This document shows positions 1 through 10,160 of a stretch of 15,288 nucleotides of DNA, in pieces. Location of the stretch: contig NW_006766951.1 in NCBI RefSeq assembly GCF_000275845.1, forward strand, positions 145,974 through 161,261, read 5' to 3'. The translations under genes were made by a program, and so were the position numbers. How positions within the stretch are numbered: position 1 is the stretch's first letter; each line of letters starts with the position of its first letter. The notes under the pieces were generated by a model. That model was given only the letters and a program-made list of their open reading frames with translations. It searched no databases and was not told the DNA's origin. Source of the DNA: Dichomitus squalens LYAD-421 SS1. Lineage: Eukaryota; Basidiomycota; Agaricomycetes; Polyporales; Polyporaceae.

Positions 1-394
1 GTCTTGCTTATGGCGTTCAAGAGAGAAGCGGCAGCTTCGCGCCTCATCGCATTGTCAGTGACAGCGTCCATGATCTTCGCCACGTCGGCGAGCATGCTAT
101 GAGTAGCGACGAACGTGGTCGGTGAGCGCAGGTGGTTAGCGAGGAAGTCTTGGTCTATATCCTGAGGAGTGTCGTAATAACCTGTCATCCGAACCAGTGA
201 GCTGCAGAATCGACGAGACGGTCCCAAGCGATCTCACCTTGGTCTTCAGATGCTGTGTACCCCTCATTGCTCTCGTCCGACTTGGGGGCATTCGGATACT
301 GGAAGGACTCAAACCCGGCTATAATGCAGGTGTGGACATTCATCTCGTGGGCGACGTTGACACTCGTGGCTTGGCAGACAGATATCCAGAGCAC
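1..394 (-). CDS. Partial unrecognised gene, left copy (runs off the left edge)
   Basis: I do not recognise this protein. On the minus strand a coding-like exon at 394-238 reads through a stretch containing AGFESFQYPNAPKSDESN. It is followed by a 56-nt intron (237-182, donor GTGAGA, acceptor ACAG) and a second exon, 181-1, whose frame stays open to the window edge and contains DIDQDFLANHLRSPTTF. Joining the exons turns an otherwise stopped frame (stop just after HWFG) into a continuous one, with glycine split across the junction. An acceptor-like sequence with a CTAAC branch site precedes the first exon, so an upstream exon is expected, but I could not place it convincingly. It lies downstream of the SDR gene on the same strand. 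The same sequence is duplicated at the right end. Strand and exon calls rest only on frame and splice signals. Confidence 0.35.
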
Positions 395-475
395 TGGTGG
401 TGAGAGCGTTAGTTCAAGTTTAAGAGGATGGAGGAGGAACCGTATGAGGGGTGGAGGCGGAGTTGACGTTGACCT
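26..475. repeat. Left arm of a long inverted repeat (perfect part)
   Basis: This stretch is the reverse complement of 14839-15288, pairing position x with 15314-x. By eye no mismatch is seen from 26 to 475; the first differences are at 476, 479 and 480. Homology continues inward with substitutions and small indels through the 3' end of the SDR gene to about position 814. The right arm stops at the window edge, so the outer limit of the repeat cannot be seen. It contains coding-like exons of an unrecognised gene and part of the region downstream of the SDR gene. Confidence 0.95.
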
Positions 476-657
476 GAGCGAGGTCGGCGATTACCGCATA
501 TGGGCGCCTACATATTCGTTCCTTTGTTCGACAAGATTACTCGTGCAACTCAGACCAAAGGGGAGAATGGCTTCAGATTGTCTCGTATGACGATTTAGAT
601 AGCGAATTGTGATAGTACATCCTATGAGAACCCTATTTCCGGACGAAATGGACCGAC

Positions 658-2115
658 TCATAGCGCAGCCTTCATCCGCGAATGTGCATTGGCACCGTCG
701 AGAATGATGTGCGTGCCGGAGACATATGCTGCCGCCGGACTAGCAAGAAATAGTGCTGACATGGGACAAGGCAAGGTTCAGCGCCGGTGTAGGAAGTTTG
801 CGAGCGACACGTACCGACACCAGCCATATCTCTTGGGTGGCCGATGCGTCCTGTAAACGAGTGAGCTCAAGTGAGGCATGCAATGGTCCCCACTATGGAT
901 TACTTACCGAAGGGACTGCCCTCGGCAAGACCCTCTTCTCCATGTTGTTTGAGGCCAAACGCAGTCATCTTGGACGGGAAGACGCTGCGGGGCACACCGC
1001 ATAGCGTACTCAGTGCAACGCGTTGTCTTTGGCCTACCGGTGACTTACCCAGGGCAGATCGTATTGACGGTGATGTACTTGTTTGCAAGAGTAGTAGCCA
1101 ACAGCACCGTAAGCTGGTTAAGCGCTGCCTTGCTCGCGCCATCTGAATACGTAGACAAGCGAATCAGCCTACTATGTAGTGGCCGGGATCTGGAAAGCGC
1201 AGGCTAGGCGTACAGCTCCAGGTGCCAGTACCCTTAGCGGCGACTTTCGCGTCCTCCGTGACTGTGATGAAGCTTGCCACGGACGAGATGTTGATCACGC
1301 GACCGGGATCGAAGGAGGTCGCGTCCTTTGCGAGGAGCGGAGCGAGCCTGGGCTGCAGTTGTCAGCACGCGCTCTGCCTGTATCCAGCACGCTAACTTAC
1401 GATGAGGTCACTGAGAAGGGGAGAGGTCGGTCGGTTGTCAGATGTCCTGGCTATGTTGCAACGCTATGGCTTACCGTAAAATGGGCTCTTCACGTTGAGC
1501 GCCATGACCTTGTCCCAACCCTGTTCTGGGAAACTACGATGTTGCGTATTGAGCTCCTCGTTTGTGAGAACGCAAGATGATTGCTCACTCGTCGAATGGA
1601 GCACCCCATGATGTGCCTGAGTTGTTCACTAGGATGTGCACCTTGGGCTCCCGCTCCTTGATAGCATTAGCAAGAGCATCGCAACCGGCCTTCGTCTATT
1701 GATCATCGTGGATGCGACGCATTAGTCGCCGCCGAGATGTGCGCCGAAAGGACGAGCGCTCACGCTGATATCCGCCACTACGTAATGACAACTTCCTGGT
1801 CCCTGTTTGTTGAGTGCATCACTTGTCTGTGAACGAAAGCTATGATGAGCATTCCCTTCGTGACCGGATCAACTTCAAATGGTACTCGCATCTTTGAGCT
1901 GCTGCTCCTTGCGAGACGCAATGTATACTTTGGCTCCATTCTGAACGTAAGCTGAGGCAATCATACTCCCAATTCCCGAGCCTCCACCAGTGACGACGGC
2001 TGTAAGCATGTTCTTCAGCTTGCTAATTTCTTTGGGGCAGGGAAGGGGGAATTCTATGGCACGTACCTACTTTCCCCCGGACACCGAACAAGGCAGAGGT
2101 CGAGAAGTCTACCAT
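658..2115 (-). CDS. Short-chain dehydrogenase/reductase (3-oxoacyl-reductase-like), 11 exons
   Basis: This is a classical NAD(P)(H)-dependent SDR of 278 residues, the usual length. Minus-strand exons are 2115-2067, 1999-1890, 1826-1764, 1695-1589, 1533-1475, 1410-1401, 1347-1214, 1142-1049, 984-908, 850-815 and 755-658; they total 837 nt with no stop. Visible motifs are the cofactor loop TGGGSGIG (residues 20-27), ASR after strand 2 (R46 suggests NADPH), NNSG (98-101), catalytic N123 in ALNVKS, INISS (catalytic Ser 154/155), WSYGASK (Tyr178, Lys182) and CPGVFPSKMT. The SKMT region and the domain order resemble fungal proteins annotated as rhamnolipid-type 3-oxoacyl-[ACP] reductases; the real substrate cannot be inferred. 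All introns are GT-AG except intron 2 (1889-1827), which needs a GC donor. Exon 6 is only 10 nt. No signal peptide or clear PTS1 is seen, so it is probably cytosolic. The start ATG gives a typical short leader before GKVAVVTGG. The 3' part is duplicated at 14472-14640. Confidence 0.88.
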
Positions 2116-4239
2116 TTGGCTCAGTTAATCATATGACCCGGCTCAATGGGCGACTTGCTACACACCCAACTTGTTTTCTCCCGACATTGGAACGCTGCTT
2201 CGGTGGTGGACGTCGTGGTCTACCCCGCACTTTCGTAGTCGCCCGCCTGTACCTGTAGCCCGGCTCGGCAAGTTAAGTCGCCGGACCAATCAACGTCAAT
2301 GTCCATATGTATGAGCGCCTATTGACTCCCGTCCCCGACTCAGTATGTACGCACATCCGTCGTCCCAACCTACTGAATGCTATCCACAATAATCACTTCA
2401 GAATAATAATGTCGCTACAGCTGATACACATTTTCTGATTACATTTCCTGATGAGGCTCTTGCACTCATTCACGTTAGCCTTGACCGCAGCAAACATCGC
2501 CATGTAAGTACCTCATCGTTATCCTGCTTCAGTCGCTGAATGCTCATAGCTAATCAAAGATCGCTGAGGGATGGAATGGTAACCAGTGCAGTCATCCAAA
2601 TGTACAGACTCTGCTCCTGCATCCTCAGACATAGACCAGCGGATCACGCTGACGCATAGTGTACGGTGACCAGGTAGCTCAATATACAGAGGCAGTCCTC
2701 AGCATGCGACGAAGCTGATTTCAATCGCTATCCCCTTCACCCTGATTTTACTCACAGCAGTACCGCCACTACATAGAATGAGGCCCTTCAAGACGGACGG
2801 CCCCAACAGACACAAGACACTTTCAGCGAAGTAGAGGACTTCTGTCGGTATTATCCACGTTATGTCCTTGTGATCCCAGTTCTTATGACAGACTACGATC
2901 CGTTTCAGTCATGCGCTCGTATCCACTGCACACTCCACTCCCGCATGAAGCTAGAGCTTCCCGTAAGAAACGCCGATCGCTTGGGAACGAGATCGCAGCT
3001 CACGCCTCTTCAATAGGCTTGCTGCGGACTGTTCCCAGTATCTGTTCGTGGACCGTGACCTGCATGTGGCGGTACGTCCGAGCTTCCGCGCATCTTCTAT
3101 CTCTCGGCTCTACAGTGTCCATGGATCCCGACTGACTGTAGAGGGCTTTGCCGTGCAGGACTGGGACTAAGATCAGAGCATTCACTGGGTTCTGCACGGG
3201 TCAGCTGGTTCGTCAAGAATGATCACTTAGATGAAGCTCTATTTCCATGTCGCATACTTAGACGCGTGGAGTGCTATCAGGTCTCTACAGTCATAGAGAG
3301 ATGTAGTGGACCTTGACGTGGACGTCTTATCATCGGGCGATCCGTATGGCACAGCTTTCTAGCCAACGTTAACGGATTGATGGCAGATCTGGGGCGATCG
3401 CACTCTCCTGCAACCACTCTGCATGTGCTTTCGGGCTTAATGAGATCATCCGTGAGCGCGTTTCTGTCTTATGAAGTCCTCACGTTGTCATGAAGGACTG
3501 CCGATCAAGTCCAGAACTGCAGCTGCATATGAGCACCGCTCCAGTGATCCCGCTGCTTTCGGTATATTTGGAGTATATTATAGAGTCGAGTTTGTTGCAT
3601 TGGTCCTCCAGCTGTAACTGGGTCGATCCTCAAAGCCTCTTAGTCTTGCAGGGCATAACCGAGATCCTACAGGCGGCAGAGCTGATCACATTCCTCTACA
3701 CAGTGTGCTCGATGCTCCACAGCGCAAGATGGGTGTTCAAGTGTCCACATGGCCATCCACACCCCAGCATCAACGGCTGGTGCCGGACGACGGCGGCTGT
3801 GAAGCGTTCATGCATCTCACAACTGTATCCCACTGCGGCGGAGCCGACGACCGGAATTGGCAGGGCACAGGCATTCGCGAGCCTCGTGGGTGTGGGCCCG
3901 CCTCTTCTCCTCCTTGCCGACGACACCGCGACCATGCGCATCCCCCGCCTTAGCAACTCATAGGCGCGAAAGCTCGGGCCGTGCCGATCTTTGTTGCCCT
4001 CGTACGTCACATCTGTCAACCTGACCCCATTTTCCAACTCACTTAGTACGAGTATCCTCTGCAGCGGAGATGCAAACAGGAAAATGGGTTGATATCATGT
4101 GTTTCGGGGCTCCAACGTTGACTAGGGAAGCATGCGTGTCTTGACCTCAGAAAGCGTGTCCTCGGATGTTCGTCCGTCTTCTGCGTAACTGTGGTCGACC
4201 TTGATTGACGTTGGGCGCGTCTCACAAGGTACCGGAAAG
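2116..4239. other. 2.1 kb stretch without a supportable gene
   Basis: This region lies between the divergently transcribed SDR (-) and thaumatin-like (+) genes. It holds only short open frames without recognisable motifs. At 2451-2503 plus 2560-2676 (+) a spliced frame with a hydrophobic stretch reading SFTLALTAANI can be built, but it ends after about 57 residues. The GC-richer segment 3700-3960 is open on both strands but matches nothing I know. The sequence next to 2116 should contain the SDR promoter, and that near 4239 the thaumatin-like promoter. I see no tRNA, tandem repeat or transposon ends here. Confidence 0.5.
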
Positions 4240-4247
4240 TTTAAAAG
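4240..4247 (+). promoter_or_regulatory. TATA-like box of the thaumatin-like gene
   Basis: TTTAAAAG lies about 100 bp upstream of the start codon and is followed by a pyrimidine-rich tract at about 4277-4320 (ctcttcatttctttctcttc), the usual position of transcription starts in highly expressed basidiomycete genes. The start codon itself is in a good context (gccaccATG). Confidence 0.5.
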
Positions 4248-4349
4248 GGGACCGGTTTTGGGCTGACCATCATTATCTCCCTTCTCTTCATTTCTTTCTC
4301 TTCAGTTCACACCCTCTCATCGCTGCTCGTACCCCAGTGTACCGCCACC

Positions 4350-5302
4350 ATGAAGAGCTTCGTTGCCGCCGCTGCCACCCTTGCGTTCGCCACCACCGCG
4401 ACTGCACGTACTTTCACGGTCGTCAACAAGTGCTCTTACACCATCTGGCCTGGTGTACGTTAGCTCATCTCTGTGGAGTTTATCGGACCCCGTGTGCTCA
4501 CACCACGCGACTAGCTGTTCACTGACCTGAACGTCGGCACTGCCGTCCCCGACCAGCCCACCGGCTGGGAGCAGCCGTCTGGCCAGACCGTCACCTTCAC
4601 GGTCCCGGACAACTGGAAGGCGGGCCGCATCTGGGGTCGTCGCGACTGCGACTTCTCCACCAACCCCGGCCCCAACTCTTGCGCTGATGGTGGCTGCAAC
4701 GGCGGCCTCGAGTGCGACGCCCACACAGGCACCGGTGTACCCCCCGCCACCGTTGCCGAGTTCACCTTCCAGGGCGACGGCAACCAGGACTGGTACGATG
4801 GTGAGGTTTTCCAGGATCAACTCTGCAGTGCAGTGGCCGTGTTACTGACCGCATCGGAATACAGTCTCGCTCGTCGACGGCTTCAACATTCCCATCCGTG
4901 TTGATAACGACAAGGGCTGTTCTGTTGCGGACTGTCCCGTTGACCTTAATGCGAACTGTCCCGCTGAGCTCGCCGGCCCCACTGATTCGAGTGGTGCGGT
5001 CGTCGGCTGCAAGTCTGCTTGCGTCGCCGGCCTCGGTGACCAGACCAACAACCCTAACTGTTGCACGGGTACCCACAACACTGCCGCGACCTGCCCGCCC
5101 TCCGGCGTCCAGGACTACTCGTACTTCAGTGCGTATCTCTCTGCCTCTCCATATCTTCGCTAGAACGTGGTAGCTGACGATATTTGCAGAGAACAACTGC
5201 CCGAACTCATACGCGTACGCGTACGACGAGTCCTCTGGCACTGCCCTGTGGACATGCGACTCGGGTCTCGCTGCTGACTACACCATCACCTTCTGCCCTT
5301 GA
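4350..5302 (+). CDS. Secreted thaumatin-like protein (PR-5 / TLP family), 4 exons
   Basis: Exons 4350-4454, 4515-4800, 4865-5128 and 5190-5302 join to 255 residues. Introns of 60, 64 and 61 nt have GT-AG ends. An N-terminal signal peptide (MKSFVAAAATLAFATTATA) is followed by the typical TLP opening RTFTVVNKCSYTIWPG. The protein has 16 cysteines, the number that forms eight disulfides in full-length TLPs. It also shows the family stretch IWGRRDC, AEFTFQ and YDVSLVDGFN, which places the Arg/Glu/Asp residues of the acidic cleft. The C-terminus, ITFCP, is the normal family end. Fungal members are secreted and some hydrolyse or bind beta-1,3-glucan, acting in cell-wall remodelling or on competing fungi; activity of this one is not shown by sequence. 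The start is fixed by the signal peptide and by the gccaccATG context. Confidence 0.95.
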
Positions 5303-6002
5303 AGCAATCCTATCATTATTGCGAAGGCCCCTGCCTCACGCTCTTGCCCTTCTGTCCTCGCGCGGTGCTGTTCTGCTTGAATTTGGCGACGCTCGGGGAG
5401 CTGCTTGGTGAGGCTGCCAAACAGCTCACTTATATCATCGTAGTACACATTCTTTATTGTCGCACATCATACCACCCTATACCACCAATGTTATCTAGTT
5501 CAATCAATTTTCGATCGCTCGCGCTTCGCTGAGGTGTGCTCCCTTAAATGTGGCGAAGCAAGATGACAATTTGAGTGGCTTTGGCCAGGACGCAAGCTAA
5601 TACTTAGTTGTCAGTACTTCGGAGCGGACAGCTGCAAAGTTCATTGTTCGGCGATTCCCGAGCGCATACCCGACGGCAATTCTGATTTCAGCTTTCACCA
5701 CAACCCTTCGCATCCGTCCACACATCTCGTCGCCCGACGCTTGCCTGCCACGTTAATAGTTGATACACCAGCGAGACCCAAAGCTATGTGACGCACTGCT
5801 CCATAGTCGGTAACAGCAGAGCCGCAGAAATATGAATTCTACAACGTCAAGATGCGCATACTTCGCCTCCGGTGAACTACGGGTCTCAAAATCAAATACG
5901 CCTTAGGGATCTGACACGCGCGGCGCATCCCCGCTGGTAGAGCGCATAGCCCTCGGCGACGGAGGGTTTGCATGCGCTGGCGCTAGGGTAGGCCGATCCC
6001 TG
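5303..6002. other. Intergenic: 3' region of the TLP gene and upstream region of the hydrolase gene
   Basis: No conserved coding frame is visible. The first 200 or so bases after the TLP stop are probably 3' UTR and terminator; the rest is the promoter region of the hydrolase gene. The short open frames here have no recognisable motif. Confidence 0.5.
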
Positions 6003-6009
6003 TATATAT
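6003..6009 (+). promoter_or_regulatory. TATA box candidate for the hydrolase gene
   Basis: TATATAT sits about 210 bp upstream of the hydrolase start codon, followed by a pyrimidine-rich tract (about 6061-6110) that could hold the transcription start. This implies a 5' UTR of roughly 130-180 nt. Confidence 0.4.
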
Positions 6010-6217
6010 GTGCGGTATCATGCTCTTGGTCGACCTCGCACTTTGGGGATTTCATCAGCCGTTTTCGTTATCCCCCTTCTTCTTCTCGTCTCTCGTTCGC
6101 GGCTGACTCGTTCCACGTACTTGTTTCTTCGCGCGGGCGGTCTCCTACTTCTTGACTACGTCCTCTCGAGGCAGAGCTTGCTGTCCTACTCCCGAATAAT
6201 CCCTACGCAAGATTCGA

Positions 6218-8280
6218 ATGGCTATCGCAGAACGTGCCGCATCTGCGGCTTGGAAGCATAACGTCGTGGCTCTCCTCGCTGGGGGTGCCCTCGCCTTCGC
6301 TGGCTCCACGGCTTCCGTTGGACCTGTCCAGGGAAACGTTGGCGACATATCCTGGGGCAATTGCACCGACAATAGCACCCTTCCCGGAGCTGAGTGTGGA
6401 TACGCTGTGTAATTTTCGTGTTATAGATTGTGACACGCGATAGCTGTGCTCACCACATTGTTTCCAGCGTGCCACTGGACTACACAAACAGCAGCGCCGG
6501 TGTCGCCAAGATCGCGCTCGGCCGCTACAACGCGACGGCTTCACCCCGCAAGGGCGCCGTCTTCTTCAACCCGGGAGGACCTGGAGGCACTGGTGTGTAT
6601 CTCGCAACACAGCTCGGTGCTTCTTTCCAGGAGTTCGTAAGTGCTGGCCACATTATCTCGTTCGTATGTTTGACGCTCAATGGAACGGCCCACAGGTTGG
6701 TGAGGACTACGACATTATCGGCTTCGACCCGCGTGGGATTGGTCTGTCCGAGTACGTCAGGCTCGCAATATACGCATCTCGCCGTGCCTGATCATTGATC
6801 ATGTCAGGCCGCAAACGAAGTGCTTCACAGGCAACGGCTCTCGCCAGGCGTTCATCGCGAATACTGTCCTCGATCGCGGCTATGACGTCTCACCGAACCT
6901 GACGGATCCGTTCAACCGGTATCACCTCATAGAGACCCAGCGGGATGCGAACGCGCTCTACCAAGCCCAGTTCCAGGTTTGCGCACAGACGATGGGCGAG
7001 ACGATAAAGTACGCGGGCACGACGTCCGTCGTGCGCGACATCGATTACATCAACACCATACTTGAAGGCAACAACTCGTTGATCAACTTCTACGGCTTCT
7101 CCTACGGGACGGTCATGGGCCAGTACCTCGTCAATATCTTCCCGGACCGCGTTGGACGCGTCGTCATCGATGGCGTCGCCGACGCCGACTCGTGGGCGAA
7201 CAAGGCTCCGTACCAGCAATTACCCGTATGGCTCAACTCGACCGATGCAACATACAAGCTTCTCTATTCAGAGTGCGCAAAGGCCGGACCGACGGCCTGT
7301 GCACTGGCTACGAAAGAGAACGAAGATCCGAACGATATTTTCAACCGTGTGGAGGACTGGATCGACAGTCTGTACGAGACGCCCTTAGCGGTACCCAACG
7401 CGACACTCCCGGGCATCCTCACGAACGGCCGCGCACGCCTCTTCATCGAGGGTGGTCTCGAGGCCCCACTTGGATGGCCGCAGATCGCGCTTGGACTCGC
7501 AGAGGCGATGTTGGGTGATGGCTCGACGATGCTCAACGCTGTCAACGAGAAGGACCTCGTCGACCTAGAGCGCTCCGCGGTGTCGTGCAACGACCAGAAG
7601 CCGTTCGGCCTGCTGAAGCCGGAGACTGTCGTAGACGCAGGTCTCGCCGCGCTTCAAAGCGTGTCGCGCTTCTTCTTCTCTGTCCTCGTCGCCGAGCCCG
7701 ACTCTGGGTGTCAGTACTGGCCTGTCACTCCCCCAGAGCGGTACCTCGGCCCGTGGAACCACACGCTGAACAATCCAATTTTGATCGTCTCCAATACTGT
7801 GAGTGCTATCTCTACCTATTCAACCCTCCTAAAAGCGAAGCTAGAACATAACCTGCACGTAGCACGACCCCGTAACGCCCCTCGTCAACGGCCAAGCCGT
7901 CCACTCATACTTGGCTAACTCTTCTGGTCTGCTCATCCAGAATAGCCCGGGCGTAAGTAGTTTCAAGCACGGGAATTCAGGAAGAGAGAAGCTCACTGTA
8001 ATTGCGATCCTAGCACACATCCCAAGCGCTCCAGTCGACATGCACCAAGCAACATCTGCGTGCGTACTTTGCGAACGGCACGCTTCCTACCCCCGGCACT
8101 GTCTGCGAAGTTGAGGAGAGCCCCTTCCCGCCCCCGTCAAACTCGACGGCCTCCAGCATCATAGGGTCAGCCGCCATTGCGGCCTCTGCGAACTCGAAGA
8201 TGAGGATCTCGGATACCATCCACCGCATCACCCCGGACAAACTCCGCAAGGCCAGCGATCGCTCTCAAGGTGCAAGCTGA
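6218..8280 (+). CDS. TAP-like alpha/beta hydrolase (peptidase S33-type), 6 exons
   Basis: Exons 6218-6408, 6468-6636, 6696-6751, 6808-7798, 7863-7952 and 8014-8280 join to 587 residues with consistent phases. The N-terminus has a hydrophobic segment (NVVALLAGGALAFAGS), so the protein enters the secretory pathway as secreted or membrane-anchored. Order of motifs: VPLDY near residue 65; oxyanion-hole loop NPGGPGG at 98-104; GFDPRGIGLS at 129-138; nucleophile elbow GFSYG with Ser237; THDPVTP with Asp471; and PGHTS with His500, at the start of the last exon. This is the layout of the tripeptidyl aminopeptidase-like (TAP) proteins with their C-terminal TAP domain. Family members remove short peptides from protein N-termini or hydrolyse esters; the substrate here is unknown. 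Several N-x-S/T sites fit secretion. It lies tandem to the TLP gene and convergent with the zinc-finger gene. Confidence 0.93.
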
Positions 8281-8846
8281 GAGCATCCCAAGGTCGCGAC
8301 AACGGGAGACGTCGATCTACACTTCACATCGCGCAATATACTCTCCTTCATGATTGGGCGGTGCGAGTATGCTTGAAGGTGTTTCACCTCGAACAATATA
8401 GTCGTATTGTATACAGCAGGTTTCAGCTGACCGCTCCTTCCGTGCACAACACTTCCTGTGTATTACCTGAATCCTGTATCTATCATACAACATCAATACT
8501 TATTGACTTAGAGATCATAGATCAATTGGCTGCAGACGGTATGGTTGGACACCACCGAACCGTGGGGGACGTAAGTGTGACGCGCGCTGACTTACCCATG
8601 TGGCTGGTAGGTTGAGCCCAGGACGTTCACATCTCAGCTGGTGAGCCATGACAGCTACTGGCCAACGGTGAGGATATCGGGCACACAAAATGTACAATGT
8701 GTAGACATATCGTTAAACATAGTTTCAGACAGATTGATTGATTACCATTGGGCATGATGTAGAATAGAACAAAATAATCCCTACAGTCTTCGTACAATAT
8801 GAGACAATCGTGCCAATTACAGGTATGAAAGAGGCAGGAGCGACGA
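8281..8846. other. Intergenic between two convergent genes
   Basis: This AT-richer stretch of 566 bp separates the stop codons of the hydrolase (+) and the zinc-finger gene (-). It should contain both 3' UTRs and terminators. No conserved coding frame or structured RNA is recognised. Confidence 0.55.
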
Positions 8847-10039
8847 TCAACCACGAGCTCCCAGTGTCCCCTTCGCTTGGAGTCTCTTCAAGCAACTCCG
8901 GATGTGGCGCGCACACGACGACTCTCGCCACGTACTCTGCTTCCCACAGACCGGGCAGCCGTACGCGACCTTGATGTGCACGTTGAGGATGTGGCGGCCG
9001 ACGCTCTCGACCGTCATCGGCGCCATACACCCACCTGCCGGCAACGGGCAGCACGCGATACACTTCGACGGGTCGTTCCCGCGGCACCCCGGCATGAGGC
9101 AGAGGTCGTCGAGGTGTTTGTGTTTGAAGTGCCCGCGCCAAGCCGCGTCGCGGTCCTCGAGCTCGGCCCCGCAGTTGGGCATCGGGCAGCGGATACAGGA
9201 GTGGGCCCCGGGCCCAAGCTTGATGGGCTGGTACTTGTCGGGAAGGAAGGAGCAGGGCGACTTCCTCGGCTTAAGTGGTCGACATGCAGAAGTGGAGGCG
9301 GAAGAACGTATGGAGCTTGGCGCGACGTAGCCGGGGACGGAAGAGCTGTCCGACTGGGCACCAGCACGTCCTTGCCACGCAGGTGTACATTCGGAGGTGA
9401 GGTAATCAGAGAGGGAGAGGTCGGACCTGAGTGATAGTGTGATACGCGGTGAGTAGTCTGTCAAGGCGGGGGGGATAGGAACCCGGTCGAGGACATACCA
9501 TGAGATGGCGGTGTGCTCGCAGTCTTCGCCTGAATGACAGGCAAGAGGAGCATCATGCCTGTTGCTGGACGACGTGGACGAGCGGGAAGAAGCGCGATGT
9601 TGACTGTCCGGCGGAAAGGTGATGATGGGAAACCCCGCGTTCACCTGAGATAAACACAGCTCATCCTGGAGTCGCACAAGCACCAAAGGATCAAAAGTGC
9701 CGGAAGGAGGAGGAACGGCAGGATGAGGAGGGAAGTCGAGGAACGCCTTCACCTCGAAGGGAGGAGAGGAGGTGGGGACAGGTGCGTCGAGCCCTCGGGG
9801 GAGAGGAGCATCCGCGCCGATGGAAGTCCTGTTATGCTGAGCTGTGAGACCTTGAAAGCGGCCACTATGGACCTTACACGCGTCAAAGTCGAAGAGGACT
9901 GTCATTGGGTCCTGCACGAGAGCCAGATGCGCCAGCCTTTGACTCAAATCAGTGCATGCTAGCGTATGCCGCGAAGATAAATTACTCACATAGCTGGATC
10001 ACAAACGCCCTGAGACGCGCAATCAGAGTGAGAGGCCAT
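8847..10039 (-). CDS. Protein with C-terminal C2H2/C2HC-type zinc fingers
   Basis: The main exon on the minus strand is open from about 9936 to the stop at 8847-8849. No ATG opens it in a good position, and its 5' end coincides with a donor (GTGAGT at 9989). I therefore add a 50-nt first exon at 10039-9990 (MASHSDCASQG...), with an intron 9989-9937 or 9989-9942; the model gives about 380 residues. The N-terminal two thirds are Ser/Pro-rich and low in recognisable structure. The C-terminal third holds Cys/His clusters: C-x4-C-x13-H-x2-H (CPMPNC...HFKHKH), C-x6-C-x11-H-x4-H (ending GRHILNVH) and C-x2-C-x13-H-x3-C (CPVC...HIRSC), with an extra C-x4-C (CLMPGC) and CIACC between. It may be a nuclear DNA-binding or protein-binding regulator; no target can be named. 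It is divergent from vps26. Confidence 0.75.
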
Positions 10040-10152
10040 TGGTGTGCTTCGAAAGTGAACAGGGGGATTGGAGGGGACTAGGGAGATAGCAGGGCACTGG
10101 GACGATGTGGCGATAGGTTCTTGAGGGTGCCTCTGAGGGTCTCAATCTCTCC

Positions 10153-10160
10153 CCTTTATA
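10153..10160 (-). promoter_or_regulatory. TATA box of the zinc-finger gene
   Basis: On the minus strand TATAAAGG lies about 115 bp upstream of the proposed ATG at 10039-10037. Pyrimidine-rich sequence between them could hold the transcription start. This supports the short first exon rather than a start inside the long open frame. Confidence 0.5.

Noticed and set aside
3490..3963. 157-codon open frame on the plus strand and a 113-codon frame on the minus strand
   Set aside because: Open on both strands in a GC-richer patch, with no recognisable domain and several intron-like sequences inside; cannot be told from chance.
4317..5241. Long minus-strand frames of 167 and 159 codons
   Set aside because: Antisense shadows of the thaumatin-like exons, caused by GC-rich codon use.
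8877..9434. 185-codon plus-strand frame
   Set aside because: Antisense shadow of the zinc-finger coding exon; the Cys/His pattern lies on the minus strand.
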